Part shown: positions 1-11,190 of the stretch, one piece after another
Layout: each line of letters starts with the position of its first letter
Position numbering within the stretch: the first letter of the stretch is position 1
Origin: Berberis thunbergii
Taxonomy: Eukaryota; Streptophyta; Magnoliopsida; Ranunculales; Berberidaceae
DNA: 64,000 bases
Direction of reading: 5' to 3'
Assembly (NCBI GenBank): GCA_003290165.1
Contig: QNQO01000796.1
Coordinates: 472,906 to 536,905, forward strand
The notes under the pieces: model-generated
Told to the model about the DNA's origin: nothing
Databases searched by the model: none
What the model saw: only the letters and a program-made list of their open reading frames with translations
Program-made: the position numbers and the translations under genes

Positions 1-1030
1 TGGAATTGCATACCTTCTTTCTGTTTCTAAAACATAACTGTCAAGATATAGACACACAGAGGATATAATTTAAGACTATAAGTCCAACCTTTTAAAACTG
101 ATTACATTTCAACACCATGAACTACATTGCTTTCATGAGACACGCCCTATTTCTGCAATTTTATAAGATTGAAGATGTTACACAGGTAACAACCATCCTA
201 CAATCTGCCTACACAACCAACACCCCTTCCATTTCTTTTTTAGAGGCTAAGCACCCGCAAAACATACTAAATAACATTACACATGCAAATTGGTAAACTT
301 TTCAAATCTTCAGTCCCTATTGACCATCTTCTTCCATCACAAAAGTCATGCTTGCTACCATTGACAATGAATTAGACTGAACAAAAAGCAATAATAATTT
401 TTTTAGCCAACAACTCATAAGATGCTTTTGATAAATTAATCCAGAAAAGAGGAAAACCCTATGAGTGATGAGTGCCAAATAATTAAGATACCGCGACTTA
501 TAAATGGGAGAGAAATAAGGGTTTCTTGTAGGGGAGACAAGTTAGCAGATGGAAACACGTCCATCCTACCCCTTTTCAATGCCTTTCTAGCATGATAAAG
601 TATTGTAATTAAGGTAATCAAATCTCGTGTTTAAACTATCAGCTCTGAACAATGAATTTCAGAGTTGGCTTGTTGACCAGGAAAGTAACAATAAATCAAA
701 TACTACGTAAGTTTACATTCACATCACATGATTTTTAGAGAGAGATGAGCAGGACAACTAAACAAGATTCTTCATGTCTCCCCTACTATCAATAAGTGAG
801 CTACTATAAGTAGATAGATCCAAGAGCCTATAGAGACCATCTTAAACTTCAACTCAAATCAAAACTAAGAGAAGAAATTTAAATAAAATGGCTACCTCTT
901 CAGGCAGAGAGACTTGGCCCACAAAACCCCTTTGGTAGAAGGGCACACGACCCAGACGTGTTTTACCATCTCTCTGTTCCACCGTTCGTGCATCGCATCA
1001 TGAACGAAGCTTTTCCAAAAAATTTCATGC
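1..1030. other. AT-rich sequence with no recognisable gene
   Basis: Only short spurious reading frames are present. I see no exon-like conserved segment, tRNA or terminal repeat. It may be interior of the CACTA element that ends at 4370, or its flank; the sequence here does not decide. Confidence 0.5.
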
Positions 1031-1032
1031 TT

Positions 1033-1260
1033 TTAAAGCTTTACTTCTACGAAGTTCAGTAGATAGTTGTAATATCCATCCACATTCAACAAACCCACCT
1101 GCACAGATTTCCTCACTTTGTCAAGCAAATGAAGGTAACAAAAACCAAGACTCCATGGTTGGTTTTTTTATTTGGTTTTGGTTGCTTACAGGTTTGTCAT
1201 GGATGCCAAGTTGATCCCAAGTGATGACCTCCATGAGCTCCTCCAATGTGCCATACCCAC
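1033..1260 (-). pseudogene. LOG-type cytokinin riboside 5'-monophosphate phosphoribohydrolase, last-exon fragments
   Basis: LOG enzymes release active cytokinin bases from riboside monophosphates in the cytosol. Two exons are visible on the minus strand. Exon 1190-1260, bounded by an AG acceptor and GT donor, encodes [20 protein letters not shown] followed by HDKP; it holds the GGYGT part of the family's PGGYGTxEE signature. The next exon begins at 1098 after an AG acceptor and continues in frame with VGLLNVDGYYNYLLNF, then diverges and meets a stop within about ten codons. The expected C-terminal part is not recognisable, and the upstream exons with the catalytic SGG-type region are absent. 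The N-terminal proline of the signature would come from a missing exon. Fragment status and its position behind the APUM24-like exons on the same strand suggest capture by the surrounding CACTA element. Confidence 0.8.
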
Positions 1261-1486
1261 CTGCAGTAGGAAAATGAAAAATCTCATAATCTCTAGAAAA
1301 CAATAATAATGTTACTGAAAATTCGCTGGACAGATAAAAAAATCCATTCTTGCTGCAGTGGATTGAAAATCAATTCAAGGAGGATTGGACCAAGCAGTGA
1401 CCAAGTCTTAGCTTTGCCTAAATCTTGGCAGTGTTCTTAGAAAAATGCCTAAGCTAATTGCACAGATGTAAAGAGGAGATATAGAT

Positions 1487-2812
1487 ATGCTTAATGCTTG
1501 AAGCAACCCTTTTTTCTTTAGATGAAGCCAAATCCTTGAACAGCTGAAACTCTGTTGAATACAACTCGAACAATAGATTTTGTCTCTGAGATGCATTTCC
1601 CAATTGGTAGGCATGTTCAACAACTGCCAAATAAGAACCATTAGGCAATATTAAAAACATCAGGCCTGCAGAGTTCGACCAAATATGCACGAATATGTAA
1701 TAAAGATATATAGAATGTTTTCACAAGAAAACATGTTTCTATAAGAAACTTTGTGCCCCTTTTCCCGTACTTCTTAGCCTGGGAGCAACTAAAGTCCATT
1801 TTCAAAAGCAACCAATGTTAAAGACATCAGTAAAGTCATCACTCAACTAAGTCAAACAAGTCCAAGCAAAATAATGATCTACCATACCCAAGATTACTCA
1901 AACTTTGACTTTAACAATCCTTGGATGTATTTAACAAATAAAGCAACAGACTTCACAAAGAATAAAAGTACAATAAAATTTCTATTGCTGTAAACTGAAT
2001 CGGTTATAACATACCAACAGATCCAACCATATGACGGAGAAGAGAGGCAACATGCCCATGGAGGGCAGAGATGAAACCTTCCAACTGTTTTTTAGAGGCT
2101 GCAACATCATGAAGAAAAAAAAATCAGAAAGAAGAAAATCATATTTTCAATGCCCTAAATCTCCAATCAACATTGTCGTAACTTTCAATTTTCCACTTTC
2201 TCGGCAGAAACATACCATTGTCTAACATCTTTTTCACTAGATGAACTGAATATGCGTTACGTGCAAGCGTTAGAAGATCTAGCTGGAGCTCCTTAAATAT
2301 GGCATCTCGTTCAGGTTGGGTACAGTACTTGACACAAGCCTAATATGAAACAAGCAAAGCCCTACTGCAGTTAATAGTAAATCAAATGAAAATGGAAGAG
2401 AAGTCAGCAAGAGAATAATATTTACCTGCAAAACCCGAGAAGATACATGGGACATGGCAATTTCAAGTATCTTCCCCTTCATCTTCTGTAACGCTTCACT
2501 CACCATTCTTAAAATATTAAAATGAACAAAGTTAGCCATATTACTAAAATATTTCTACAAAAGAACCCCATTATTAAAAATGAACTTCTTACTTCGATCT
2601 GTCTTCTTTAGAAATATTGTGCCGCCTCATTTTCTCCCATAGGGCTGCAAGCTCCTATACAAACCAAATATGAAATGTAGCAAATAATTTTATTTTTTAA
2701 AAATAATCCTTTGACCAATCAAAAAAATCCATAACCCCTAAAAGAACTTGGTGCTTACATGTTGAAGATCATAGTTTTTCTTCCTCTTCTTCTTCTTTGC
2801 CTCTGTTTCTGC
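1487..2812 (-). pseudogene. APUM24 / Puf6-like pumilio-family RNA-binding protein, partial gene
   Basis: Members of this family are nucleolar PUM-repeat proteins with a CPL domain that act in rRNA processing. Six minus-strand exons join in frame with good splice sites: 2759-2812 (lysine-rich AETEAKKKKRKKNYDLQH), 2593-2654 (ELAALWEKMRRHNISKEDRS), 2426-2507 (EALQKMKGK to SHVSSRVLQ), 2216-2339 (ACVKYCTQPERDAIFKEL to HLVKKMLDN), 2015-2098 (SKKQLEGFISALHGHVASLL), and about 1487-1623 (VVEHAYQLGNASQ to LFKDLASSKEK). These are the first pumilio repeats. The N-terminal start, the remaining repeats and the CPL domain are missing: after the last exon the frame drifts to a stop and LOG exons follow. I infer a captured, truncated copy. 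Introns are kept, so it is not a processed pseudogene. Confidence 0.85.
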
Positions 2813-3720
2813 CTACAATAAGTTAAAACCAAAAAGATGATGCATCTTTGACTTGATGTAGCACTGACATTACACGAATCTACATTACCAAGAAATATAC
2901 ATAAGGCATAGAAACGTAAGCTCAACATAAGGCATAAGAAAAGTGAGATGTCAAACACATTTTAAAGCATATAAACAATTGCAATTATGGTACAGTAAAA
3001 ACTCAAATAATTAAATCTAGTACCCAAACATGGCGCGCAGAAGTGCTAGAGTACAATTGTACTAGCAGATTGATGCTTGGTAGTCATTGTTATCTAAATA
3101 TATCAAGGATATAAGCACTAAACAAGAAGGTTATGACACTAAAAGTGAATACCTGACATAAGTGGTAGAGAAATACTGAAAGCATGTCAGGTGTTGAAGC
3201 ACACTTTGGATGATGATTCACATGGAAAGTTTTGTATGTGCAGAGAAAACCTAACCTGAAATACAAAACACAGATCATTCCTTATCAATTTTAACATCTA
3301 AATAACTTATAGACAATAGTGAAGTTTCTTCACTGATGACAAAACCAAACAATAACAATCCGATTTTTATCAAGCAAAAAACCCAATTTAAACTTTCTCC
3401 CTAATCGATTGAGATTCAAAGTAAAACCTTCAATGGGGGTGTAGATCTGATGAAATCCTCCATAGTCTTGGGATGCCGACAGTCTTCAACAGGAAAAACA
3501 AAGAAGTTCATCTAACATTTAACATAAAAATCAAAAATTTATTCAATGGGTTGTTGGGAAATCATATCAGGCTTGCAAAACCAGGCTTCATCATCAACAA
3601 TCTTCTTCGGGAGCGGAGAAATTGATCCATTCGGGGGAAATCGACCATTCGGAGAAATCTTCTTCTTCTCCTCTTCAGAAATCGAGTTGGAGAAAAGAAG
3701 AAAGTGAGTTCTAGGGTTTG
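2813..3720 (-). other. Possible captured exons of unknown gene(s)
   Basis: Two stretches look exon-like on the minus strand. About 3176-3255 is flanked by AG and GT and reads LGFLCTYKTFHVNHHPKC and on. About 3428-3482 reads RHPKTMEDFIRSTPPLK up to a GT donor. I do not recognise the protein. They lie between the APUM24-like exons and the transposon end, so they may be a third captured fragment or the 5' part of a chimeric transcript. Confidence 0.3.
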
Positions 3721-3777
3721 CTTTGCTGAAAGAAGAAAAAAAAATAAGAAGAAGAGATCAACAAAGAGATCTTACCT

Positions 3778-3935
3778 TCTCAAACTTTCTTCTTTTCTTC
3801 TTTTTTTTCTTCTTCTTCTTCTATCGTCCTCTCCTTCTTTCGTCCTTCTTCTTCCCTGCTTCGAGAATCTGTTTCGTCCCTGCTTCTTCTTCTATCGTCC
3901 TCTCCTTCTTTCGTCCTTCTTCTTCCCTTGTGAGA
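3778..3935 (+). repeat. CTT-rich tract with an internal tandem duplication
   Basis: A pyrimidine-rich run contains two copies of a block beginning TTCTTCTTCTATCGTCCTCT and ending TTCGTCCTTCTTCTTCCCT, at about 3810-3858 and 3884-3930, separated by about 25 bases. Continuous reading frames here come from the low complexity and are not taken as genes. Confidence 0.8.
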
Positions 3936-3989
3936 ATTTGTTTTTCATCAATTTTTTTCACCAAAGCGCGAAAGTGAAATTTTTTTTAG

Positions 3990-4350
3990 CTACGGTTTTA
4001 AACCATTGGCAGTTTTAGCCACGGTTATAAACCGTTGCAACCTTTTGTGTATTGTTTTAAACCGTTGGCCGTTATAGCCACGGTTTTTAGCCGTGGCAAT
4101 TAAACCAACGGTTTAGAGCCGTGGCCACTTCTCCACACTTCTACGTGCAACACACGTGCAGTTTAGCAACGGTTTTAAGCCGTTGAGCACTATAGCCACG
4201 GTTTTTAACCGTGGCAAACATACCAACGGTTTAGAACCGTGGCCAAGCCTTTTTAGCCACGGTTTTAGGTCGTTGGCCACTATAGCCACGGTTTTTGGCC
4301 GTGGCAAATAAACCAACGGTTTAGGACCGTGGCCACCTCCGTGTAGCTAA
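3990..4350. repeat. CACTA subterminal repeat array
   Basis: More than ten copies of a motif close to TAGCCACGGTTTTAAACCGT and its reverse complement occur in head-to-head and head-to-tail order. In CACTA elements such subterminal arrays bind the transposase next to the terminal inverted repeat, which here ends at 4370. Confidence 0.8.
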
Positions 4351-4370
4351 ATAGGCCTTTTGGTGTAGTG

Positions 4371-5344
4371 GACCATGGATTGTAGAGAAATAATTCCTCA
4401 ATCATTAGGATCCTTTAATAACAGATGTAGGCCGCTCTAAGAATGGTTTAGGACATTCACCATTGACTTTAAAAGCACGACTGTCCTTAGAATCAACAAT
4501 TTCAATAGCTCAATGTGGAAACATTGTTTTCACAATATAAAGTCCAGACCATCGAGATTGTAATTTACCAGGAAAGATACGCAACTGAGAATTAAACAAG
4601 AAAGCCTATTGAAAATGCTCAAAGGACTTGCGACAGAATGAATTTATCATGAAATGCCTTCATTCGTACTTTGTAAATTTTAGCACTTTGGTATGCGTCA
4701 TTCCTAATTTCTTCTTACTCATTAAGTTGAAGCTTACGATGGGATCCAACCTTACAAAAAACAAGTCTATATATGGACATTCCAAGCGGGATTTTAAATG
4801 TTATCTTATACCCTAAGAGCGTCATTCAGACGTTGTGACCAATCCTTACGGCTTGGTCGAATGGTTTTTTCTAACAGTTTTACTTACTTTATGAGTGACG
4901 GAGTAATTTTTTTAAAACTAACAATTCAAATGGTCTATTACGTAAATGAGAACCACCACTACTAATAATAGCACGTGGAATACCAAAACGAGAAAAAAAA
5001 TAGTCTTTCAAAATTTTGACCACAACCTTGTGGTCATCATTCATTTTACAATGTACTACTTTTACCCATTTGGAAATATAATCAACAGCGAGAAAATTGT
5101 AAGAATAACCAACGATGGAGGTAAAGGTCCCATGAAGTCAATACCTCAAACATCAAATTTTTTACAATGATAATATTAGTAAAAGCATCATATTCCTACA
5201 AGAAAGGGAACCCATTCGTTGGCATCTATCACATGGAGTACAAAATGCATGGGTGTCACGAACAATAATTGGCCAATAAGACACATTGCAAAACCTTTGT
5301 AGTTGTCTTTTAATGACATGGTAATTTTCTAAGACTTTCCTCAA
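4371..5344 (-). mobile_element. Ty3/gypsy integrase and pol C-terminal remnant
   Basis: On the minus strand, 5344-5162 encodes the integrase zinc-binding end (AFCTPCDRCQRMG), 5150-4930 a decayed catalytic core (IDFMGP-like, with frameshifts), and about 4600-4390 the C-terminal part (PGKLQSRWSG, FKVNGE, KPFL-like). Frames are broken throughout. The CACTA end at 4370 lies just downstream of this pol end, so the CACTA apparently inserted into this older element. No LTR is visible for it. Confidence 0.8.
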
Positions 5345-5579
5345 TTTTATATTCTCATCATTTTCATTTTATAGTAGTCACCACTACTTCCTAACTACCT
5401 ACTGTTACAACCACCACTTCATTGCCACAACCACACCAGTACTTCCGGCATGCCATAACCACAACCATCACTGCCACCACAATACATTACAATGCCACCA
5501 CCACCATGACTCCCCATAACACAATTGTCACCACGTCAAACACTCTACGACTATCAAATCCACCATTACTACCAAAATG
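5345..5579 (+). repeat. CCA/ACA-rich low-complexity tract, left of the plastid insertion
   Basis: Imperfect CCACCA/CACAAC repeats without a fixed period. A similar tract, in the same orientation, lies on the other side of the plastid-derived block at 9193-9530. Confidence 0.75.
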
Positions 5580-5584
5580 AATAG

Positions 5585-5881
5585 ATGAAATGACTCTAAA
5601 TCCATAGAAACATTTGTCCGTTGGTCAAAATAAGCAAACAAATTTTTTTTAAAATAATTAGAAATTAGAAAATAAATCTTTTACATTTTTTTAGTCTGGT
5701 CGCGAGGTTTGACTGAATAGTAGGTATGAATCATAGTTTAAATATTTATTTTCTTGATCTATTTCATTCCATATATTTCGTGCTCCAAATACTAGAATAA
5801 ATATCCGACGAGGCAAAACTCACCTCTCTCAAGATGACCTGTACTATCAATGGGCTCAATTATAACAAGTCACACATTCAT
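5585..5881 (-). pseudogene. petB: petB exon 1 and 5' part of its group II intron (plastid-derived)
   Basis: petB encodes cytochrome b6 of the cytochrome b6f complex and has a 6-bp first exon. Downstream of psbH on the minus strand an ATGAAT at 5876-5881 is followed at once by GTGTGACTTG, the group II intron 5' signature (GUGYG). About 290 bases of intron-like sequence follow before the CCA-rich tract. The assignment rests on position after psbH and on the intron start; no petB coding exon 2 is present. Confidence 0.65.
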
Positions 5882-6000
5882 ATTCTGAAAATACCGAAAC
5901 AAAGGAATTTCACGATCAAACTGCTGTAATAACCTAAAAATTCTAGTCCTAAGTGATTCACTTTGGATTGAAAAGATAGTACTTCGCAATTCCTATGAAC

Positions 6001-6223
6001 CTAATTCATTGAAATTCCATCCAGTAAAAAGGAAGAGTTATAAATCTCCAAAAATAATAGATAGGAATACCACGAAGAGAGACATTGAGACACCCATCAA
6101 ATGGCTAGTTCCCCATCCGGGCGCTAGTTTACCATATTTCGAATTCAACGGTTTCAATAAACTTCCTAGACCAATCTGTCTTAGACCAGATCTCAAATTA
6201 TTCTCAACAGTTTGTGTAGCCAT
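6001..6223 (-). pseudogene. psbH: psbH, photosystem II 10-kDa phosphoprotein (plastid-derived, frameshifted)
   Basis: The frame opens [13 protein letters not shown] and carries [16 protein letters not shown] and [15 protein letters not shown], the single membrane span. A one-base insertion in a T run near 6045 shifts the frame to a stop; the native C terminus (DGISMN then stop) continues in the next frame to 6001. Length is 223 bp against 222 expected. Nonfunctional in the nucleus. Confidence 0.93.
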
Positions 6224-6314
6224 AAATCCAAATGCATTGATTGAAATTGTAAATCATATCGTTGTAAATAACCGATCTTATTATAGATCCATTGTGGTCT
6301 TGAAATTTATCGTA

Positions 6315-6446
6315 ATGGAAATAGCAACCCTAGTCGCCATCTTTATATTTGGTTTACTTATAAGTTTTACCGGGTACGCCTTATATACCGCTTTTGGGAA
6401 ACCCTCTCAACAACTAAGATATCCATTTGAAGAACATGGGAACTGA
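6315..6446 (+). CDS. psbN: psbN, photosystem II assembly protein (plastid-derived, frame intact)
   Basis: A 43-residue frame begins [20 protein letters not shown] and ends FEEHGN, the full usual length of PsbN, with its one N-terminal membrane span. It lies antisense between psbT and psbH as in plastid genomes. It carries substitutions but no stop or frameshift, unlike its neighbours. Expression from the nucleus is unlikely, since no promoter or transit peptide is evident, so it is a relic with an undamaged frame. Confidence 0.9.
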   Translation: MEIATLVAIFIFGLLISFTGYALYTAFGKPSQQLRYPFEEHGN

Positions 6447-6557
6447 CTGAAGTCAAGTAATGAACCGCCCAACAAGGGCAACTCATTACTTGACTTTAAT
6501 GCATTAATCCATTAGTATTTATAGAGTAACATTATACTTTAACTATAATTGAGATAA

Positions 6558-6651
6558 TCAAAAACCTTTTTTAGTCAAAACCTTAGGCGGTTCTCGAAAA
6601 AATGATTCCTAGAGTCGACACTAAGAGGAATGTATAAACCAATGCTTCCAT
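6558..6651 (-). pseudogene. psbT: psbT, photosystem II T subunit (plastid-derived, internal deletion)
   Basis: The frame opens MEALVYTFLLVSTLGIIF, matching the membrane span of PsbT. About a dozen bases are then missing and the native tail (REPPKV-like) continues in a shifted frame. It lies just downstream of the psbB copy, as in the plastid psbB operon. Confidence 0.88.
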
Positions 6652-6843
6652 AAATTCGATTTTGGTTTACAATTATAGCTTCCACCCTGTTCATTTGGGA
6701 GCATCTCCCAGATAAAGACAAAACAAGAGTAAAATAAAATGGTGATTTAAATCCAGCAAAATTTATCTGGTAATCTCTGTAGAAAGTGAAATAATAAAAA
6801 AAATCCAATAGAAGCGAAAGATACCATATCAGATTAATATTTA

Positions 6844-8365
<1,522 letters not shown>

Positions 8366-8424
8366 GAAAATACCCCTTTATCAAAGAAAAAAAAGATATT
8401 GATTGATGAGTTTAATGATAATAT

Positions 8425-8501
8425 GGACGAACAATGGGAATTGAACCCGCGAATCATGGATTCACAATCCACTGCCTTAACCCACTTGGCTACATCCGCC
8501 C
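8425..8501 (-). tRNA. trnH: trnH-GUG copy (plastid-derived tRNA-His, mutated)
   Basis: The minus strand carries the plastid tRNA-His sequence: GCGGATGTAGCCAAGTGG, an anticodon loop TTGTGAA (anticodon GUG) and the T-loop GGTTCAATTCC. The 3' acceptor strand and anticodon stem have substitutions, so folding is imperfect. It lies downstream of the psbA remnant on the same strand, as in plastids. Probably not a functional nuclear tRNA. Confidence 0.88.
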
Positions 8502-8942
8502 TCCCCTAACAGATAAGATAACAAAAATAATTAATTTTTTTCTACTTGTATAGAAAATTAATAGAATATGTATCTTGGTTAAAAAAAAACAATGTATTTA
8601 CATTTTGATTAAAAAAAACTTAAACCCTTAGGAAGTAGGAAGAACAATTAAAAGATTTTGAGAAAATCTAGAAATTACATTTAGAGTAGAGCAAATAACT
8701 ACACAAAAAAAGGGTATGAAAATCCAGATTTAAAACCCTGGCTATAGTTTATAGTTGTAGTAATGCTTTTTTACTTAAGTTGCATAGAATAAGAAAGAAA
8801 AATGAAAAATGCTTATTATGAGATGTGAGTTAAAAAAACTACGAAAAATAAATGCAGGAGGAATGCCCCAACTTTTGTTATGTAAAAATGGTGGGTATTT
8901 CTCCTACAAGTTCAATGACTCGTATACACTAAGTCCGAAGTC
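8502..8942 (-). other. Plastid trnH-psbA spacer (decayed) and psbA 3' flank
   Basis: AT-rich, gene-free sequence between the trnH and psbA copies, in the position of the plastid trnH-psbA spacer. Confidence 0.6.
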
Positions 8943-9530
<588 letters not shown>

Positions 9531-9840
9531 TGGCATTGGTGGTGGATATTTGTGAAAAGCTACCACATATAACCTTTAAAAAGTATCACTTAGTTTATTG
9601 AAATTTTAAGTTTCTTTCCATTTATTTAAAAATAGGTTTTGAGAGAGAAGTCAATTATGTTGTTTTATACGGGACCACATTATGGAAGAAGTTCACTCCA
9701 GCCTCCAAAATTTAGACGGGTCCATGAAAATCCCCAAATGCTATGAAATCGAGGATGGGGTTGTTGTGGACGAAGTTGTTGCAAAATGGGGGGGGGGGCG
9801 CGGGGTTGGGGAGGAAATGAGGTCTGACTAAGAATTAATA
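9531..9840. other. No gene seen; contains a G homopolymer
   Basis: AT-rich sequence with a run of nine G at about 9790-9798. No coding or repeat signature recognised. Confidence 0.5.
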
Positions 9841-11190
9841 AATAATCTCACTTGATAATCATGAATTCATAATACCCCCAAGTTAAGAAACTTTAATGAT
9901 ACCCTCCCCCCGGACTCACAATCAACGTGAGTCTTTTCGTATTGATCGTGACAATAGCATGTGATCTTTTGAACTTCAAATATACTTTGTAATTGGTTAT
10001 GATTTTTGCTCCCCACCACCACAAATTATTAGGAATATCTTTATTGTACCCAAGTAAATATTTCCCAGAATATGAAGAATATGCAGATATGATTTGAAGA
10101 TATACAGATATGAAGAATCAGTCCAAGAATCAATCCGCATACAAGATGTGAAGTATCTTACTTGATATGAAGATATAAAGAATCAGTCCACATAACATTT
10201 GCTAGGATACTTTTCTATTCTGTGTTTATTTTACTTGATATGATTCTAAATGTATTTCTAGTGTCGGCTATATAAACTCAGCTTAGGGTCTCTTGTAAAG
10301 CATCGATTCAATAAAAAGTTCTTCTCCATATTCTAAACTTATTATGGTATCAGAGCCCTAGGGCAAACTAATTTTTTTTCTCCTTTCTCCCGCCGCTGCT
10401 GCTGCATCTGGAATTTCCCAGATCAATTTGTCCACGGTTTTTCACGCCTCATCCTCTTTCAATCAGTCATGGTTAGCAGTCCAGATAATTCAGGAGGGAA
10501 GACAGACCTCACTTGATAAACAATCTCACTTGATAATCATGAATTCATAATACCCCCAAGTTAAGAAACTTTAATGATACCCTCCCCCCGGACTCACAAT
10601 CAACGTGAGTCTTTTCGTATTGATCGTGACAATAGCATGTGATCTTTTGAACTTCAAATATACTTTGAAATTGGTTATGATTTTTGCTCCGCACCACCAC
10701 AAATTATTAGGAATATCTTTATTGTACCCAAGTAAATATTTCCCAGAATATGAAGAATATGCAGGTATGATTTGAAGATATACAGATATGAAGAATCAGT
10801 CCAAGAATCAATCCGCATACAAGATGTGAAGTATCTTACTTGATATGAAGATATAAAGAATCAGTCCATATAACATTTGCTAGGATACTTTTCTATTCTG
10901 TGTTTATTTTACTTGATATGATTCTAAATGTATTTCTAGTGTAGGCTATATAAACTCAGCTTAGGGTCTCTTGTAAAACATCGATTCAATAAAAAGTTCT
11001 TCTCCATATTCTAAACTTATTATGGTATCAGAGCCCTAGGGCAAACTAATTTTTTTTCTCCTTTCTCCCGCCGCTGCTGCTGCATCTGGAATTTCCCAGA
11101 TCAATTTGTCCACGGTTTTTCACGCCTCATCCTCTTTCAATCAGTCATGGTTAGCAGTCCAGATAATTCAGGAGGGAAGACAGACCTCAC
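9841..11190 (+). repeat. 678-bp tandem duplication spanning copia 5' flank, LTR, PBS and gag start
   Basis: The segment from about 9841 to 10512 is repeated almost identically from 10519 to 11190: for example the gag ATG is at 10469 and 11147 and the primer-binding site at 10345 and 11023, both 678 bases apart. Each unit contains an LTR-like block, the tRNA-Met primer-binding site TGGTATCAGAGCC, and the first codons of gag. The second unit runs on into the copia coding region. Confidence 0.95.

Larger units (their letters stand above)
1..4370. mobile_element. CACTA-type DNA transposon, right-hand part, carrying host gene fragments
   Basis: The right end is seen directly: on the minus strand the sequence begins CACTACACCAAAAGG at 4370, the form of a plant CACTA terminus, and is followed inward by a dense array of a short motif with inverted copies (about 3990-4350), as expected of CACTA subterminal repeats. 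Inside lie minus-strand exons of two unrelated host genes (APUM24-like and LOG-like), both incomplete. No CACTA transposase is recognisable, so the element is inferred to be non-autonomous and gene-capturing. The left terminus is not in the window, so the 3-bp target duplication cannot be checked and how far left the element runs is unknown. It abuts gypsy integrase-derived sequence at 4371. Confidence 0.7.

Noticed and set aside
1487..2812. A functional APUM24 gene
   Set aside because: The start, most pumilio repeats and the C-terminal domain are missing, and the fragment lies inside a CACTA end.
3704..4018. Open frames rich in Ser, Phe and Leu
   Set aside because: Produced by the CTT-rich tract and its internal duplication; not protein-like.
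4113..4316. 67-residue minus-strand frame with internal repeats
   Set aside because: It is a translation of the CACTA subterminal array.
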